Of a stretch of 64,000 bases of DNA, positions 20,656-31,500 are shown in pieces; the first letter of the stretch is position 1, and each line of letters opens with the position of its first letter. Where the stretch lies: assembly GCA_903882875.1 (NCBI GenBank), contig CAIRYQ010000010.1:17558-81557 (forward strand), in the 5' to 3' direction. Both the position numbers and the translations under genes were made by a program. This DNA is from an uncultured Spartobacteria bacterium (GTDB lineage: Bacteria; Verrucomicrobiota; Verrucomicrobiia; Chthoniobacterales; Chthoniobacteraceae). The notes under the pieces are model-generated. The model ran no database searches. It saw only the letters and a list, made by a program, of their open reading frames with translations, and was not told the origin of the DNA.

Positions 20656-23600
20656 ATGAATTCTCGCTGGCGACGGTTCTTCATCCACGCCAGCCGCCGG
20701 ACTATCGAATCACCCACTTCTAAATCCATCGTGTCATCAAAGCTCTTCCTGCTGCTTCTCAGCGCCAGCACCGTCATCGTCACCGCCGCCGAGCCTGCGG
20801 CCACGCTCTCGTTCAACCGCGACGTGCGGCCGATTCTTTCCGACAAATGTTTTGCGTGCCACGGCTTCGACACGAAGGCGCGCAAGGCCGACCGCAGGCT
20901 CGATACGCCGGAAGGTGCGACGGCGGAGATTGACGGCGTGCGCGCGATCGTTCCCGGTGACCTGACGAAGAGCGAGGCGTGGAAGCGAATCACCACCGAC
21001 GACAAGGACGACGTGATGCCGCCGGCGAAGTCGCACAAGACCCTGAGCGCAGCGGAAAAGGAGATCATCAAGCGATGGATCGCCGAGGGTGCGAAGTATC
21101 AGAAGCATTGGTCGTTCGAGCCGCCGCAGCGCGCGCCGATACCGGTGGTGCAGGACAAGGCGTGGGTGCGAAATCCGATTGATGGCTACATCCTCGCGGG
21201 CCTCGAACGCGCCGGTCTCAAGCCGACACCCGAGGCGGATCGTCGCTCGCTCGCGCGCCGGGTGGCGCTCGATGTGACCGGGCTGCCGCCGACGCCGGAG
21301 GAGGTCGAGGCATTCGTGAATGATCCCGCGCCGGACGCCTACGAAAAGCTGGTCGCGAAGCTCATGGCCACGCCGCAGTGGGGCGAGCATCGCGGGCGCT
21401 ACTGGCTCGACGCGGCGCGCTATGCGGACACGCACGGCATGCACATCGACAACTACCGCGAGATCTGGCCCTACCGCGACTGGGTGATCGCGGCGTTCAA
21501 TCGCAACATGCGGTTCGATCAATTCACGCTGGAGCAAATCGCCGGGGACCTGCTGCCGAACCCGACGCGCGAGCAGCTCATCGCGACGGGTTTTCACCGC
21601 TGCAACATGACGACCGCGGAGGGCGGCACCATCCCGGCGGAAAACCTCGCGATTTACACAAACGATCGCGTGACGACCACGTCCTGGGTGTGGCTCGGGC
21701 TCACGGCGAACTGCGCGTCGTGCCACGACCACAAGTTCGATCCGATCACGATGAAGGATTTCTACTCGATGGCGGCCTACTTCCGAAACACGACGCAGCG
21801 CGAGAGCGACGACAATGTGAAGGACTCAAAGCCGGTGGTCTATCTGCCCGCCACGGCGGAAGAGAAGCGGTATTCGGAGCTGCCGAAGCTCATCGCGGAC
21901 GCGCGCGCGACGCTGGCAAAGCGGCGGACGGAGGCCGCGAAGGAATTCAGCGAGTGGCTGGCGGCGACGAAGTCCGAGGAGATCGAGGTCAGTTCCGCTT
22001 CGCTCGAAGCGGACTTGCCGCTCGCCGAGGGCACGGGCGTGGAGGTGCGCGGGGAGAGTCGCGCGAAGGAGGTTTCATTCAAGGCGACCGGCCCGATCGA
22101 GTGGCGTGACGGTGGAAAATTCGGACGCGCCCCGGCGTTCACGAACCATTCGCATTTCGACCTCGGCGATTTGGCGGGCTTTGATCGGAACCAGCCGTTC
22201 TCCGTCGGCGCGTGGGTGAATGTGCCGGCGAATTTCAAGGAAGGCGCGATTGTCGCGCGGATGGATGATCGCAGCGGGCTGCAAGGCTGGGAGCTGTTCG
22301 TGCAGAATGGAAAATTCGGCGCGCAGCTTGCGACGGCGCAGCCTGTGGGTGCGCTGCGCGCAGTCACGAGAAACGGGACTGTGCGCGCCGGACAGTGGCA
22401 GCATGTCCTGGCGACTTACGACGGCTCGGGGAATGCGGAGGGCTTCCGCATTTTCGTGGATGGCCGCGTGCAGCCGGTCGTGGCGCAGGGGAAGGATCTG
22501 AAAGGCACGACGCTCGCCGCAGTGCCGCTGCGCATCGGACAGCGCGAGACGAAGTCGAACTTCGAGGGCGGGCGGGTCCAGGGCGTGCGGGTCTATCTGC
22601 GCACGCTGAGCACGGGCGAGGCGCGCTCACTTCCGGATGAGCAAAACCTCCGCACCGCCTTTGCCGCCGCGCCCGAGAAACGCACGCCTGCACAGAAGGA
22701 CGCACTGTTGAATTTCTTCTTGGACAATCACGACGATCTCTCGATCGAGATTTCATTCCGGATCGAGGAACTCGAGGAGGAGAAGCTCGTGATCGAGCGC
22801 GGCGCGACCGTCTCGCTCGTCCAGGAGGAAAAGCCGGGTGAGGCGATGGCGAACATTTTGATGCGCGGCGCATACGACAAGCTCGGCGAGAAAGTGACCC
22901 CTGCGGGATTCAGTGCGCTGCACGCGATGCCGGCGGATGCGCCAAAGAACCGGCTCGGCCTCGCGCGCTGGATCATCGCGCCGGAAAACACGCTCACCGC
23001 GCGCGTGACGGTGAACCGCTTCTGGCAGGAAGTTTTCGGCACGGGCCTCGTGAAGACCGTGGAGGACTTCGGCGCGCAAGGCGAGCGGCCGTCGAATCCG
23101 GAGCTGCTCGACTGGCTCGCGGTGGAATTCCGCGAATCCGGATGGGATGTGAAGAAGATGTTCACGCTCATCCTCACATCGGCGACGTATCGGCAGTCGT
23201 GCGTGATCACACCGGAAAAATTGGAGAAGGATTCGCAGAACCGCCTGCTCTCGCGCGGGCCACGATTCCGCATGGATGCGGAGATGATCCGCGACTACGC
23301 GCTCGCGGCGAGCGGCTCGCTATCGCCGAAAATGGGCGGGCCGGGGACCAAGCCGTATCAGCCGTCGAACATCTGGGAAGTCGTCGGCCTCGGCGGTGCG
23401 CGCTACACGCAGGACACTGGCGAGAATTTGTATCGCCGGACAATCTACAACTTCTGGAAGCGGCAGTCGCCGCCGCCAAACATGGAGCTCTTCAACGCGC
23501 CGGCGCGCGAGTCCTGCACGGTGCGCCGCGAGCGCACAAATACGCCGATCCAGGCGCTCGTGACGCTGAACGACCCGCAGTTTGTCGAGGCCGCGCGCCG

Positions 23601-23883
23601 GCTCGCGGAGTCGGCGTTGAAAAAGGGCGGTGATCCGGCTGCGGCGATTTCGCTGATGTTCCGTCGCGTGCTGCTGCGTCCGCCGAGCACTGCGGAAGCG
23701 GCGGTCGTCGCGCAGACTGCGAGCGATCTCGAAGGTGAGTTCGCAGCGAATCCGGAGCGGGCAAAAGCCTTCCTCGCCATCGGTGAAAGCAAAGCCGATC
23801 CCGCGCTGCCCGCGCCGCAGCTCGCTGCGCTCGCGATGGTCGCCAGCCAGATTCAGAATCTCGACGAAGCCCTCAACAAGTAA
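20656..23883 (+). CDS. PSD1 / DUF1549 / LamG / DUF1553 secreted protein
   Basis: 1075 residues. A cytochrome c-like domain (C65-x-x-C68-H69, DKCFACHGFD) is followed by DUF1549 (RYWLDAARYADTHGMH), a heme-like NCASCHDHKFDPITMKDFY, a LamG/concanavalin-type lectin insert (about 490-680, FSVGAWVNVPANFKEGAIVA, FRIFVDGRVQPVV) and DUF1553 (about 760-1040, LTARVTVNRFWQEVFGTGL, RERTNTPIQALVTLNDPQF). The insert suggests glycan binding. ATG 20656 would put about 26 polar residues before the signal peptide; GTG 20731 gives a cleaner signal (MSSKLFLLLLSASTVIV) and may be the true start. It lies 33 bp after the ThuA gene. Confidence 0.88.
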   Translation: MNSRWRRFFIHASRRTIESPTSKSIVSSKLFLLLLSASTVIVTAAEPAATLSFNRDVRPILSDKCFACHGFDTKARKADRRLDTPEGATAEIDGVRAIVPGDLTKSEAWKRITTDDKDDVMPPAKSHKTLSAAEKEIIKRWIAEGAKYQKHWSFEPPQRAPIPVVQDKAWVRNPIDGYILAGLERAGLKPTPEADRRSLARRVALDVTGLPPTPEEVEAFVNDPAPDAYEKLVAKLMATPQWGEHRGRYWLDAARYADTHGMHIDNYREIWPYRDWVIAAFNRNMRFDQFTLEQIAGDLLPNPTREQLIATGFHRCNMTTAEGGTIPAENLAIYTNDRVTTTSWVWLGLTANCASCHDHKFDPITMKDFYSMAAYFRNTTQRESDDNVKDSKPVVYLPATAEEKRYSELPKLIADARATLAKRRTEAAKEFSEWLAATKSEEIEVSSASLEADLPLAEGTGVEVRGESRAKEVSFKATGPIEWRDGGKFGRAPAFTNHSHFDLGDLAGFDRNQPFSVGAWVNVPANFKEGAIVARMDDRSGLQGWELFVQNGKFGAQLATAQPVGALRAVTRNGTVRAGQWQHVLATYDGSGNAEGFRIFVDGRVQPVVAQGKDLKGTTLAAVPLRIGQRETKSNFEGGRVQGVRVYLRTLSTGEARSLPDEQNLRTAFAAAPEKRTPAQKDALLNFFLDNHDDLSIEISFRIEELEEEKLVIERGATVSLVQEEKPGEAMANILMRGAYDKLGEKVTPAGFSALHAMPADAPKNRLGLARWIIAPENTLTARVTVNRFWQEVFGTGLVKTVEDFGAQGERPSNPELLDWLAVEFRESGWDVKKMFTLILTSATYRQSCVITPEKLEKDSQNRLLSRGPRFRMDAEMIRDYALAASGSLSPKMGGPGTKPYQPSNIWEVVGLGGARYTQDTGENLYRRTIYNFWKRQSPPPNMELFNAPARESCTVRRERTNTPIQALVTLNDPQFVEAARRLAESALKKGGDPAAAISLMFRRVLLRPPSTAEAAVVAQTASDLEGEFAANPERAKAFLAIGESKADPALPAPQLAALAMVASQIQNLDEALNK

Positions 23884-23892
23884 CCACGCGCC

Positions 23893-25371
23893 ATGAACTG
23901 CAACTCGCACCTCTTCGCAAATCTCCCCGCCGAGACACGCCTCGCGCTCACGCGACGCCAGTTTTTTGCGCGCGGGCGCAATGTCCTCGGTGCCGCTGCG
24001 CTCGGCTCGCTGCTGGGCGAAAATCTCACCCGCGCGCTTGCTGGCGAAGGCAAGCCGGCGCTGCCGCATTTTCCGGCGAAGGCGAAGAATGTGATCTATC
24101 TCCACATGGTCGGCGGGCCATCGCAGATGGACCTCTACGACTACAAGCCGAAGATGGCGAAGATGTATGACAAGGATCTGCCCGACAGCATCCGCAACGG
24201 GCAGCGGCTCACCGCCATGACGAGCGGGCAGGCGCGGTTTCCGATTGCGCCGTCGAAATACAAATTCAGCCAGGCGGGAAATTGCGGGCTGTGGATGAAC
24301 ACGGAGCTGCTGCCTTTCACCGCGAAGAGCGTGGACGACATGGCGTTCATCCGCTCGATGTTCACCGAGGCGATCAACCACGAGCCCGCGATCACCGAGA
24401 TGCAGACCGGCTCGCAGATTGCAGGAAGACCGTGCGCGGGCTCGTGGGTGAGCTACGGACTCGGCTCAACGAATCAAAACCTGCCGACCTTCGTCGTGCT
24501 CGTCGCGAAGCCGACCAATACGGAGCAAGTCCAGGCGATCTCTGGGAAGCTGTGGTCGAGCGGCTTCCTGCCCGGCGAACACGCGGGCGTCAGCTTCCGC
24601 AGCTCCGGCGATCCGATCCTCTACATCAACAACCCCGACGGCATCACACCGGAGATGCGCCGCCGCCAGCTCGACGGCCTGAGCCAGCTCAATGAGATGG
24701 CCTTCCGCGCCGTCGGCGATCCCGAGACGCACACGCGCATTCAGCAATACGAGATGGCCTTCCGCATGCAGGCCAGCGTTCCCGAGCTGACCGACCTGAG
24801 CAAAGAACCCGCGCACATTTTTGAACTCTACGGCGACGAGGCGAAGAAGCCCGGCAGCTTTGCCAACAGCGTGCTCATGGCCCGCCGTCTTACCGAGCGC
24901 GGCGTGCGCTTCGTGCAAATCTATCACAACAACTGGGATCACCACTCCAACGTCGGAGGACGCATGCCCAGCCAGTGCAAGGACGTTGACCAGCCGACGC
25001 ACGCGCTGATCGAGGACCTCAAGCAGCGCGGCCTTTTCGACAGCACACTCATCATCTGGGGCGGCGAATTCGGCCGCACGATCTACTCGCAGGGCGGCCT
25101 CACGCACGAAAACTACGGACGCGACCATCACCCGCGCTGCTTTACGATGTGGATGGCCGGCGGCGGCGCGAAAGGAGGCGCAATCCACGGCGAGACAGAC
25201 GACTTCTCCTACAACGTCGTGCGCGATCCGGTGCATGTGCGCGACTTCCACGCTACGGTGCTGCACCTGCTCGGCATCGATCACGAACGCTTCACCTATC
25301 GCGCCCAGGGCCTCGACTTCCGCCTCTCCGGTGTCGAGAAAGCGAGCGTCGTGAAGTCGATCGTCTCCTGA
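23893..25371 (+). CDS. DUF1501 secreted protein
   Basis: 492 residues. A Tat-like signal begins about 20 residues in (LTRRQFFARGRNVLGAAALG). The DUF1501 hallmarks are present: VIYLHMVGGPSQMDLYDYKP, GSWVSYGLGSTNQNLPTFVV, ERGVRFVQIYHNNWDHH, STLIIWGGEFGRTIYSQGG, GRDHHPRCFTMWMAGGGAKGG and HATVLHLLGIDHERFTYRAQG. It starts 9 bp after the LamG-containing DUF1549/1553 gene and completes a propeller/PSD1/DUF1501 triad. The enzymatic role is unknown; the fold is shared with alkaline phosphatases and sulfatases. Confidence 0.92.
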   Translation: MNCNSHLFANLPAETRLALTRRQFFARGRNVLGAAALGSLLGENLTRALAGEGKPALPHFPAKAKNVIYLHMVGGPSQMDLYDYKPKMAKMYDKDLPDSIRNGQRLTAMTSGQARFPIAPSKYKFSQAGNCGLWMNTELLPFTAKSVDDMAFIRSMFTEAINHEPAITEMQTGSQIAGRPCAGSWVSYGLGSTNQNLPTFVVLVAKPTNTEQVQAISGKLWSSGFLPGEHAGVSFRSSGDPILYINNPDGITPEMRRRQLDGLSQLNEMAFRAVGDPETHTRIQQYEMAFRMQASVPELTDLSKEPAHIFELYGDEAKKPGSFANSVLMARRLTERGVRFVQIYHNNWDHHSNVGGRMPSQCKDVDQPTHALIEDLKQRGLFDSTLIIWGGEFGRTIYSQGGLTHENYGRDHHPRCFTMWMAGGGAKGGAIHGETDDFSYNVVRDPVHVRDFHATVLHLLGIDHERFTYRAQGLDFRLSGVEKASVVKSIVS

Positions 25372-25950
25372 GTCATGAAAAGGACTGCGGTCGTGAAGAT
25401 GCGCCGTGCTGGTCGGATTCCGGATCGGAGCAAGATTCCCTGCTAAGGATCTCCGTTCGCCGTGCAGTTCTTTGCCGACATGAGTCCTCCCGACGAACAA
25501 CAGCGCACGTTTAGCCGCTTTCCAAGCGTGCCACCGGTTCGCGTTTCTAGGATTTTGCCGTCATCGGCACCGGTGCGGTTTCGTCGTTTAGTCGCGGCAT
25601 CCACCCAATCCTTGCGGACAGATTTTTTGCGTGCCAAGGCTTTCATTTCCCCAGCGCATCTCTTGTCGGCGGCTACGGAATCAGGCGCGGCCAGCACATC
25701 GTCGTCTCCGAAGAGACGCGGCTCGGCAACTCGTGGGTCACACTGCTGCAAGTCAGCAGGCAGCAGCCTCAATGTGAAGCGTCACGGCTACCGCAACGGG
25801 CCTTTCAATGTGCTCATCGCATCACCGGACGAGGCCCGAGCGGCGCGACACGCTCTTGGCTCAAGCTTGAGAAAGTTTGTAACGCTCGTGCAGTCGCGGG
25901 TGTAGTCCGGTGTGATCTCCCCATTCTCCAACCCTCATTCGTCCTGTTCC
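25372..25950. other. Intergenic stretch without an intact gene
   Basis: About 580 bp between two triads. Open frames here lack family-like sequence. The only recognisable item is a short degraded copy of a cytochrome/DUF1549 N-terminal motif (25587-25643). Weakly protein-like sequence continues in the same frame to about 25900. It looks like the residue of a deleted or rearranged gene. No RNA gene or terminator was recognised. Confidence 0.5.
25587..25643 (+). pseudogene. Relic of a PSD1 cytochrome-type heme motif
   Basis: The frame reads FSRGIHPILADRFFACQGF, aligning with FNRDVRPILSDKCFACHGF of the gene at 20656 at 11 of 19 positions. The first heme cysteine is Phe and the histidine is Gln, so the C-x-x-C-H site is lost. 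No start or downstream DUF1549 sequence is visible. The best explanation is a decayed fragment of another DUF1549/1553 gene. Confidence 0.45.
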
Positions 25951-28545
25951 GTGAAAACTAATCCTCATTCCAGATTTTTCGCATTTGCACTCCTCTTCGT
26001 CGCCAACCTCCCAGCATGGAGTGACATGCCGCCGAAGGGAAACGTCACCAAGCCCGAAGCCCTCGACACGCTTCCCGGTTTCAAAGTCGAGATCGTCCGC
26101 GTCGCTGATGCGGCCACGGAAGGCTCATGGATTTCGATTGCGAAAGATCCGAAGGGCCGGCTGCTCGTCGGCGGCGAGCGCAAGGAGCCGATTTCACGGC
26201 TGACGATCGCGGATGGTAAAGTGGCGAAGGCGGAGATTCTCAAGATTCCCCTCGGAGAGGTGATGGGCATGCTTTTCGCGTTCGACAGCCTTTACATCAA
26301 TGGTCGCGGCAATGCGCCTGATGGTCACGAGGTCTTCGGTCTCTGGCGTTGCCGCTCCACGAAGGGCGGCGATGAGTTCGACAAGATCGAGCTGCTGCGG
26401 GAATGGAAGGGCGGCGGAGGCGATCATGGCGCTCACGCCATCTTGCTGAATCCGGACAAAAGGCATCTCAACGTGCTTTGCGGAAATTTCGTGGACGTGC
26501 CGGCGGATGTGCTGCCCACCTCGCCTCATCGCAACTATGCGGATGATCTGGTGCTGCCACGCGCGGAGGATGGCAATGGCTTCGGCGCGGGACGCAAACC
26601 GCCGGGCGGGTTTGTCGTCCGCATGGATCCGGACGGCGGCAACTGCGAGCTGGTGGCGAGCGGCGAACGCAACACCTATTGCGTGGCCTTCAATCACGAT
26701 GGCGAGTTGTTCGGCTTCGACAGCGACATGGAATGGGACTGGGGGACACCTTGGTATCGGCCCGTGCGCGTATTCCATGCGACGAGTGGTGCGGATCACG
26801 GCTTCCGCGAGGGCGCGAGCAAGTGGCCCGAGTATTACCACGACAGTCTGCCTGCGACGGTGACGATCGGCATCGGCTGCCCGACGGGTGTGGCGTTCGG
26901 CACGGGCGCGAAATTCCCCGCGAAATACCAGCGCGCTTTCTTCATTCAGGACTGGACCTATGGCCGCCTCATCGCCGTGCATCTCACGCCGCTGGGCGCG
27001 AGCTATGGTGGAACTTGGGAGAACTTCGTCGCGCCGAAATCGCTCCGTGAAAAATCCGGGAAGACGCCGCTGAACATGACCGGTCTCGTCATCGGCGACG
27101 ATGGCGCGATGTATTTCACCGTCGGCGGACGGCACACGCAGGGCGCGCTCTTCCGCGTCACTTACACAGGCACGGAGCCGACGACGCCTGCGGACCTGCA
27201 CGACTCGAACGGCAATGATGCGCGCGCGCTCCGCCACAAACTGGAATCCTTCCACGGGCATGAAGACGCGAACACCGTGGATATCGCGTGGCCTCAACTG
27301 GCTAGTGAAGACCGCTTCATCCGCTACGCCGCGCGCATCGCGATCGAGAGCCAGCCCATCGAGAAGTGGAAAGCGCGCGCCTTGGCGGAAACCAATCCCA
27401 CGGCTGCGCTGACCGTGCTGCTTTCCGTGGCGCGCCTCGGCGGGACAGCCTCCCAGTCCGAACTTTTCGCTGCGCTGAAAAAGTTTCCGCTGACGGCACT
27501 CAAGGGTGAAGCGCAACAGCTTGAGAAGCTGCGCGTGATCGAAGTTGCCCTCAGCCGCCAGGGCAAGCCGGCTACCGAACTGGCCGCACCGCTCATCGCC
27601 GAACTCAGCCCGCTTTTCCCCGCGGCCACGGTCGCGCTCAATCGCGAGCTTTGCCAGATCCTGCTCGCGCTGGATGCACCAGACACCATTGGCCGCACCC
27701 TCAAGCTGGTGACTGCCGCAACCACGCAGGAAGAGCAGCTCAACTACATCGTCGCCCTGCGCACGATCACGACCGGCTGGACCCCGGAACTCCGCCGCGA
27801 GTATTTCACATGGTGGACCATCAAGCGGAACATCACCCAGCATCCCGATTACGTGCTCCGTTGGTTTGCCGATGCGGGGCGCGACTACAACGACGGCGCC
27901 AGCTTCAATAACTTCCTGGTGAAAGTGCGCCGAGCCGCCATCTCGACGATCCCGACTCAGGAAGTAGCGGCCTTTCAATCGGTTCTCGACTCATGGGCGG
28001 AGCCGCTGCCGAAACTGCGCACCTCAAAGAAGCAGCGCGCCTTCGTCCAGGAGTGGAAAATGGCGGATTTGGAACCGGACCTCGCGCAAGTGGGCAAGGG
28101 CAGAAATTTCGCGCAGGGCCAGGATGCCGTCTTCGCCACCCAATGCCTCATGTGCCACCGGATGGGCGAAGAAGGCGGCTCTGTCGGTCCCGAACTCACT
28201 GCCATCGCCAGCCGCTTCTCGCGACGCGACATTCTGGAATCCATCCTCGAACCGTCCAAGGTCATCTCCGAGCAGTATGCGAACACCGACCTCGTGCTGA
28301 ACAATGGCGAGACGCTCTCAGGCCGCATCGTTTCGGAGAGCGGTGGAAGGATCGTGCTCCGCCCCAGCATGCTTGCTCCCGAGATGCGGGAGATCAGCAA
28401 GGCGGACATCAAGTCGCGCGAGGTGTCGAAGGTTTCTCCCATGCCTCCGGGATTGGTGAACATGCTGACCAAAGACGAAATGCTCGACCTGCTGGCCTAT
28501 CTCGAAGCCGCCGGTCACGCGGATGGCGCGCCCTTCAAAAAATAG
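25951..28545 (+). CDS. Beta-propeller + HEAT + cytochrome c secreted protein
   Basis: 864 residues from GTG 25951, which gives a clean signal peptide (HSRFFAFALLFVANLPAWS); an upstream GTG at 25912 is also open. Residues about 30-430 form a propeller of the PQQ/membrane-bound dehydrogenase type (GFKVEIVRVADAATEGSWIS, DMEWDWGTPWYRPVRVFHA). HEAT-like helices follow at about 430-700. The C-terminal heme domain has a C-x-x-C-H motif near residues 732-736 (CLMCHRMGEEGGSVGPELT), then the ILESILEPSKVISEQY segment seen in this family. It is a shorter relative of the 16480 protein, without ThuA. The next gene starts 13 bp downstream. Confidence 0.85.
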   Translation: MKTNPHSRFFAFALLFVANLPAWSDMPPKGNVTKPEALDTLPGFKVEIVRVADAATEGSWISIAKDPKGRLLVGGERKEPISRLTIADGKVAKAEILKIPLGEVMGMLFAFDSLYINGRGNAPDGHEVFGLWRCRSTKGGDEFDKIELLREWKGGGGDHGAHAILLNPDKRHLNVLCGNFVDVPADVLPTSPHRNYADDLVLPRAEDGNGFGAGRKPPGGFVVRMDPDGGNCELVASGERNTYCVAFNHDGELFGFDSDMEWDWGTPWYRPVRVFHATSGADHGFREGASKWPEYYHDSLPATVTIGIGCPTGVAFGTGAKFPAKYQRAFFIQDWTYGRLIAVHLTPLGASYGGTWENFVAPKSLREKSGKTPLNMTGLVIGDDGAMYFTVGGRHTQGALFRVTYTGTEPTTPADLHDSNGNDARALRHKLESFHGHEDANTVDIAWPQLASEDRFIRYAARIAIESQPIEKWKARALAETNPTAALTVLLSVARLGGTASQSELFAALKKFPLTALKGEAQQLEKLRVIEVALSRQGKPATELAAPLIAELSPLFPAATVALNRELCQILLALDAPDTIGRTLKLVTAATTQEEQLNYIVALRTITTGWTPELRREYFTWWTIKRNITQHPDYVLRWFADAGRDYNDGASFNNFLVKVRRAAISTIPTQEVAAFQSVLDSWAEPLPKLRTSKKQRAFVQEWKMADLEPDLAQVGKGRNFAQGQDAVFATQCLMCHRMGEEGGSVGPELTAIASRFSRRDILESILEPSKVISEQYANTDLVLNNGETLSGRIVSESGGRIVLRPSMLAPEMREISKADIKSREVSKVSPMPPGLVNMLTKDEMLDLLAYLEAAGHADGAPFKK

Positions 28546-28558
28546 ACCCTGCACGACC

Positions 28559-31500
28559 ATGCAAACACTTCACGCTCGTCAGCCACGTTGCGTCGTTCAT
28601 TTCTCGCTGTCGGTTGGTTTGCTTTTTTCGCAGGCTGCCTTCGCGGCGGAACAAGGCCCGCCTTCGCCGGAAGGCATCGCCTTTTTCGAGCAGAAGATCC
28701 GGCCGGTGCTCGCGGACTCGTGCTACAAATGCCACTCCGTCGCGGCGAAGGCGCAGGGCAAGCTGAAGGGCGGACTTTTCCTCGATACGCGTGAAGGCGT
28801 GCTCGCGGGCGGGGACACCGGGCCGTCGGTGGTGCCGGGAAAGCCGGACGCGAGCTTGCTGGTGAAGGCAGTGCGATGGAGCGACCCGGATGTGGAGATG
28901 CCGCCGAAACACAAGCTCCCAGAGCCTGTCATCGCGGATTTTGCGAAGTGGGTCGCGATAGGCGTGCCCGATCCGCGGACCGGCGCGCAGGGAAGTGCGA
29001 AGCGTGAAATCAATGTCGCACAAGGCCGTGAGTTTTGGTCTTTCAAGCCGCTCGCACATCCGTCTCCGCCCGAGGTGAAAAACGCCGCGTGGGTGCGCTC
29101 GCCGGTGGATCGTTTCATTCTCGCAAAACAGGAAGCGGCAGGCGTGACGCCCTCCGCGCCGGTGAGCCGGGAGAAGCTCGCACGCCGCGCGTATTTCGAT
29201 CTCACGGGTCTGCCACCTTCGCCGGAGGAGCTGGCCGATTTTCTGAAAGACGAATCGCCCGACGTCTTTGCAAAACTCGTGGACCGGCTGCTCGCGAGCC
29301 CGCGCTACGGCGAGCGCTGGGGGCGTCACTGGCTGGACCTCGTGCGTTACGCGGAGAGCGGCGGATACGAATTCGACGGGTATCGCAACGGCGCGTATCA
29401 CTACCGCGACTGGGTCATCCGCGCGCTGAACGACGACATGCCCTACAGCGATTTCGTCCGCTGGCAGCTCGCGGGGGACAAGATCGCACCGGGAACTTAC
29501 GTCGGCGAGGCGGCGACGGGATTCCTCGTGGCGGGGCCGTATCCGGGGCAAATCACGGCGAAGACCGAAGAGCGCATCCGCTACGATCAACTCGACGACA
29601 TGCTGTCCACGATCGGGAGTTCGATGCTCGGTCTCACGGTGGAATGCGTCCGCTGTCACGAGCACAAATACGATCCGATTCCGCACGCCGACTACTACGC
29701 GCTCGCCGCGACGCTCGCGGCAACCTCGCACGGCGTCGAGTTGGTGGATGCCGATCCTACGGCGACAAAGACGGCGCTCGATGCCCACGCCGCCGCCCAT
29801 GCACCGTTGCTCGCCGCATTGCGGAAATTCGAGGCGGAGGAACTGCCAGCACGCCTCGAAAAATGGCAGCGCGAGGAGATGCCCGCGCTTTCCTCGACCG
29901 CGCGCTGGCAGACGCTCGATCCGATCGAGGTGCGCGCGGACAAAGCGTGGCTCGACGCGGAGGCGGACGGTTCGGTCACTTTCGCGGGGAGGACCAAGGC
30001 CGTGCAAAACCGTCCGGGCCGCGCGCAGGGCACGGACGATCCGAACAACATCACCTACACGATCACCGCGCACACTTTTCAGAGGAACCTCGCGGCGATT
30101 CGGCTCGATGCGATCGCGGACAGGAAGTTTCCGAAGTCCGGCCCTGGCCTGGCGGCCGACGGCAGCTTCAATCTCGTCGAGTTCAGCGTCACCGCTTCGC
30201 CGCTCGATGCGGGCAGCGCTGAGAAGCCTGTGACGCTGAAGCTCGTCCCCGCGCAGGCGCGTTTCGCGGAAAAGGCGATGCCGATCCAAAACAGCGTGGA
30301 TGGAAACCGCACGACTGGCTGGCGCGCGAAGGACAATCCGGGAGTGGACAATGCCGCCGCGTTCGAAATCGCCGGCGGATTCCCCGGCTTCGATGGCGGC
30401 ACCGTGATCACATTTCACATCGAGTTCCGCACCGACGCGATCGGGAGGCTGAGGCTCGCGATGACGAATTCGCCGCTGCCCGCACGCCCTGCTGAAAATG
30501 GAAAGCCTGCGGCGGAGATTCCCGACGCGCTCGGCGGCGGGACAGACGTGCAGCACTTGCGCGATCTGCGCGCGATGCTCGACGCGAAACTCGTGGCGGC
30601 GGCACGACCTGATGCGATGCGGTGGATGAGCCGGTTCGATTGTGAGGGGAAGGCGCTTTTTGACACCGTCGCCGATCATGCGCGGCAGGCGCCGCGCCCG
30701 AAGCTCTCGGAGGTCTATACGACGCTCCAAGGCGGACGTGATGTGTTCCTGCTTCGGCGCGGCGATGTCGGCAACAAGGAGGGCAAGGCGGCACCGGGAT
30801 TCCTCCAGGTGCTCGCGACCACGGAGCCGGGCCGCTGGCTCGCGCCGCCGGAGCGCGACCCGCGCGTCGCACTCGGGGACTGGATCGCCGACGCCGAGCA
30901 CGGAGCCGGGCATCTGCTCGCGCGTGTGATCGTCAATCGTGTCTGGAAGTATCATTTCGGGCGCGGAATCGTCGCCACTCCGAATGATTTTGGTGCCCAA
31001 GGCGCAAGGCCGACACACCCCGAGTTGCTCGACTTTCTCGCGGGCGAACTCATCCGCAGCGGATGGAAGCTGAAGCCGCTACACCGCCTGATGATGCTCA
31101 GCGCCGCGTACCAGCAGGGCGCGGACGCAAACGCGCAAAATCAGCAGCGCGATCCCGACAACAAGCTGCTGTGGCAGCGCCCGGCGCACCGACTGGAGGC
31201 GGAGGCGATCCGCGATGCGCTCCTCAGCGTCGGCGAAAAGCTCGACCCGAAAATGTTCGGCCCAGCCGAGGGAACCGTGGAGTCGGCGCGGCGCAGCGTT
31301 TACCTGCGGGTCAGGCGCAGCGAACTCATCCCGTTCCTCACGCTCTTCGACGCGCCGGACGCGACACGCAGCATGGGCGATCGCGGCGCGACCACGCTGC
31401 CGACCCAGGCGCTCACGATGATGAATTCCCCATTCGTCCGCGACATCGCCGCACGGCTTGCCAAGCGCGCACTGGCCAAAGGCGGCACGCCGGAAGCCGC

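Noticed and set aside
25462..25905. A 147-codon plus-strand frame between two triads
   Set aside because: Ser/Arg-rich sequence without domains. The recognisable relic motif lies in a different frame.
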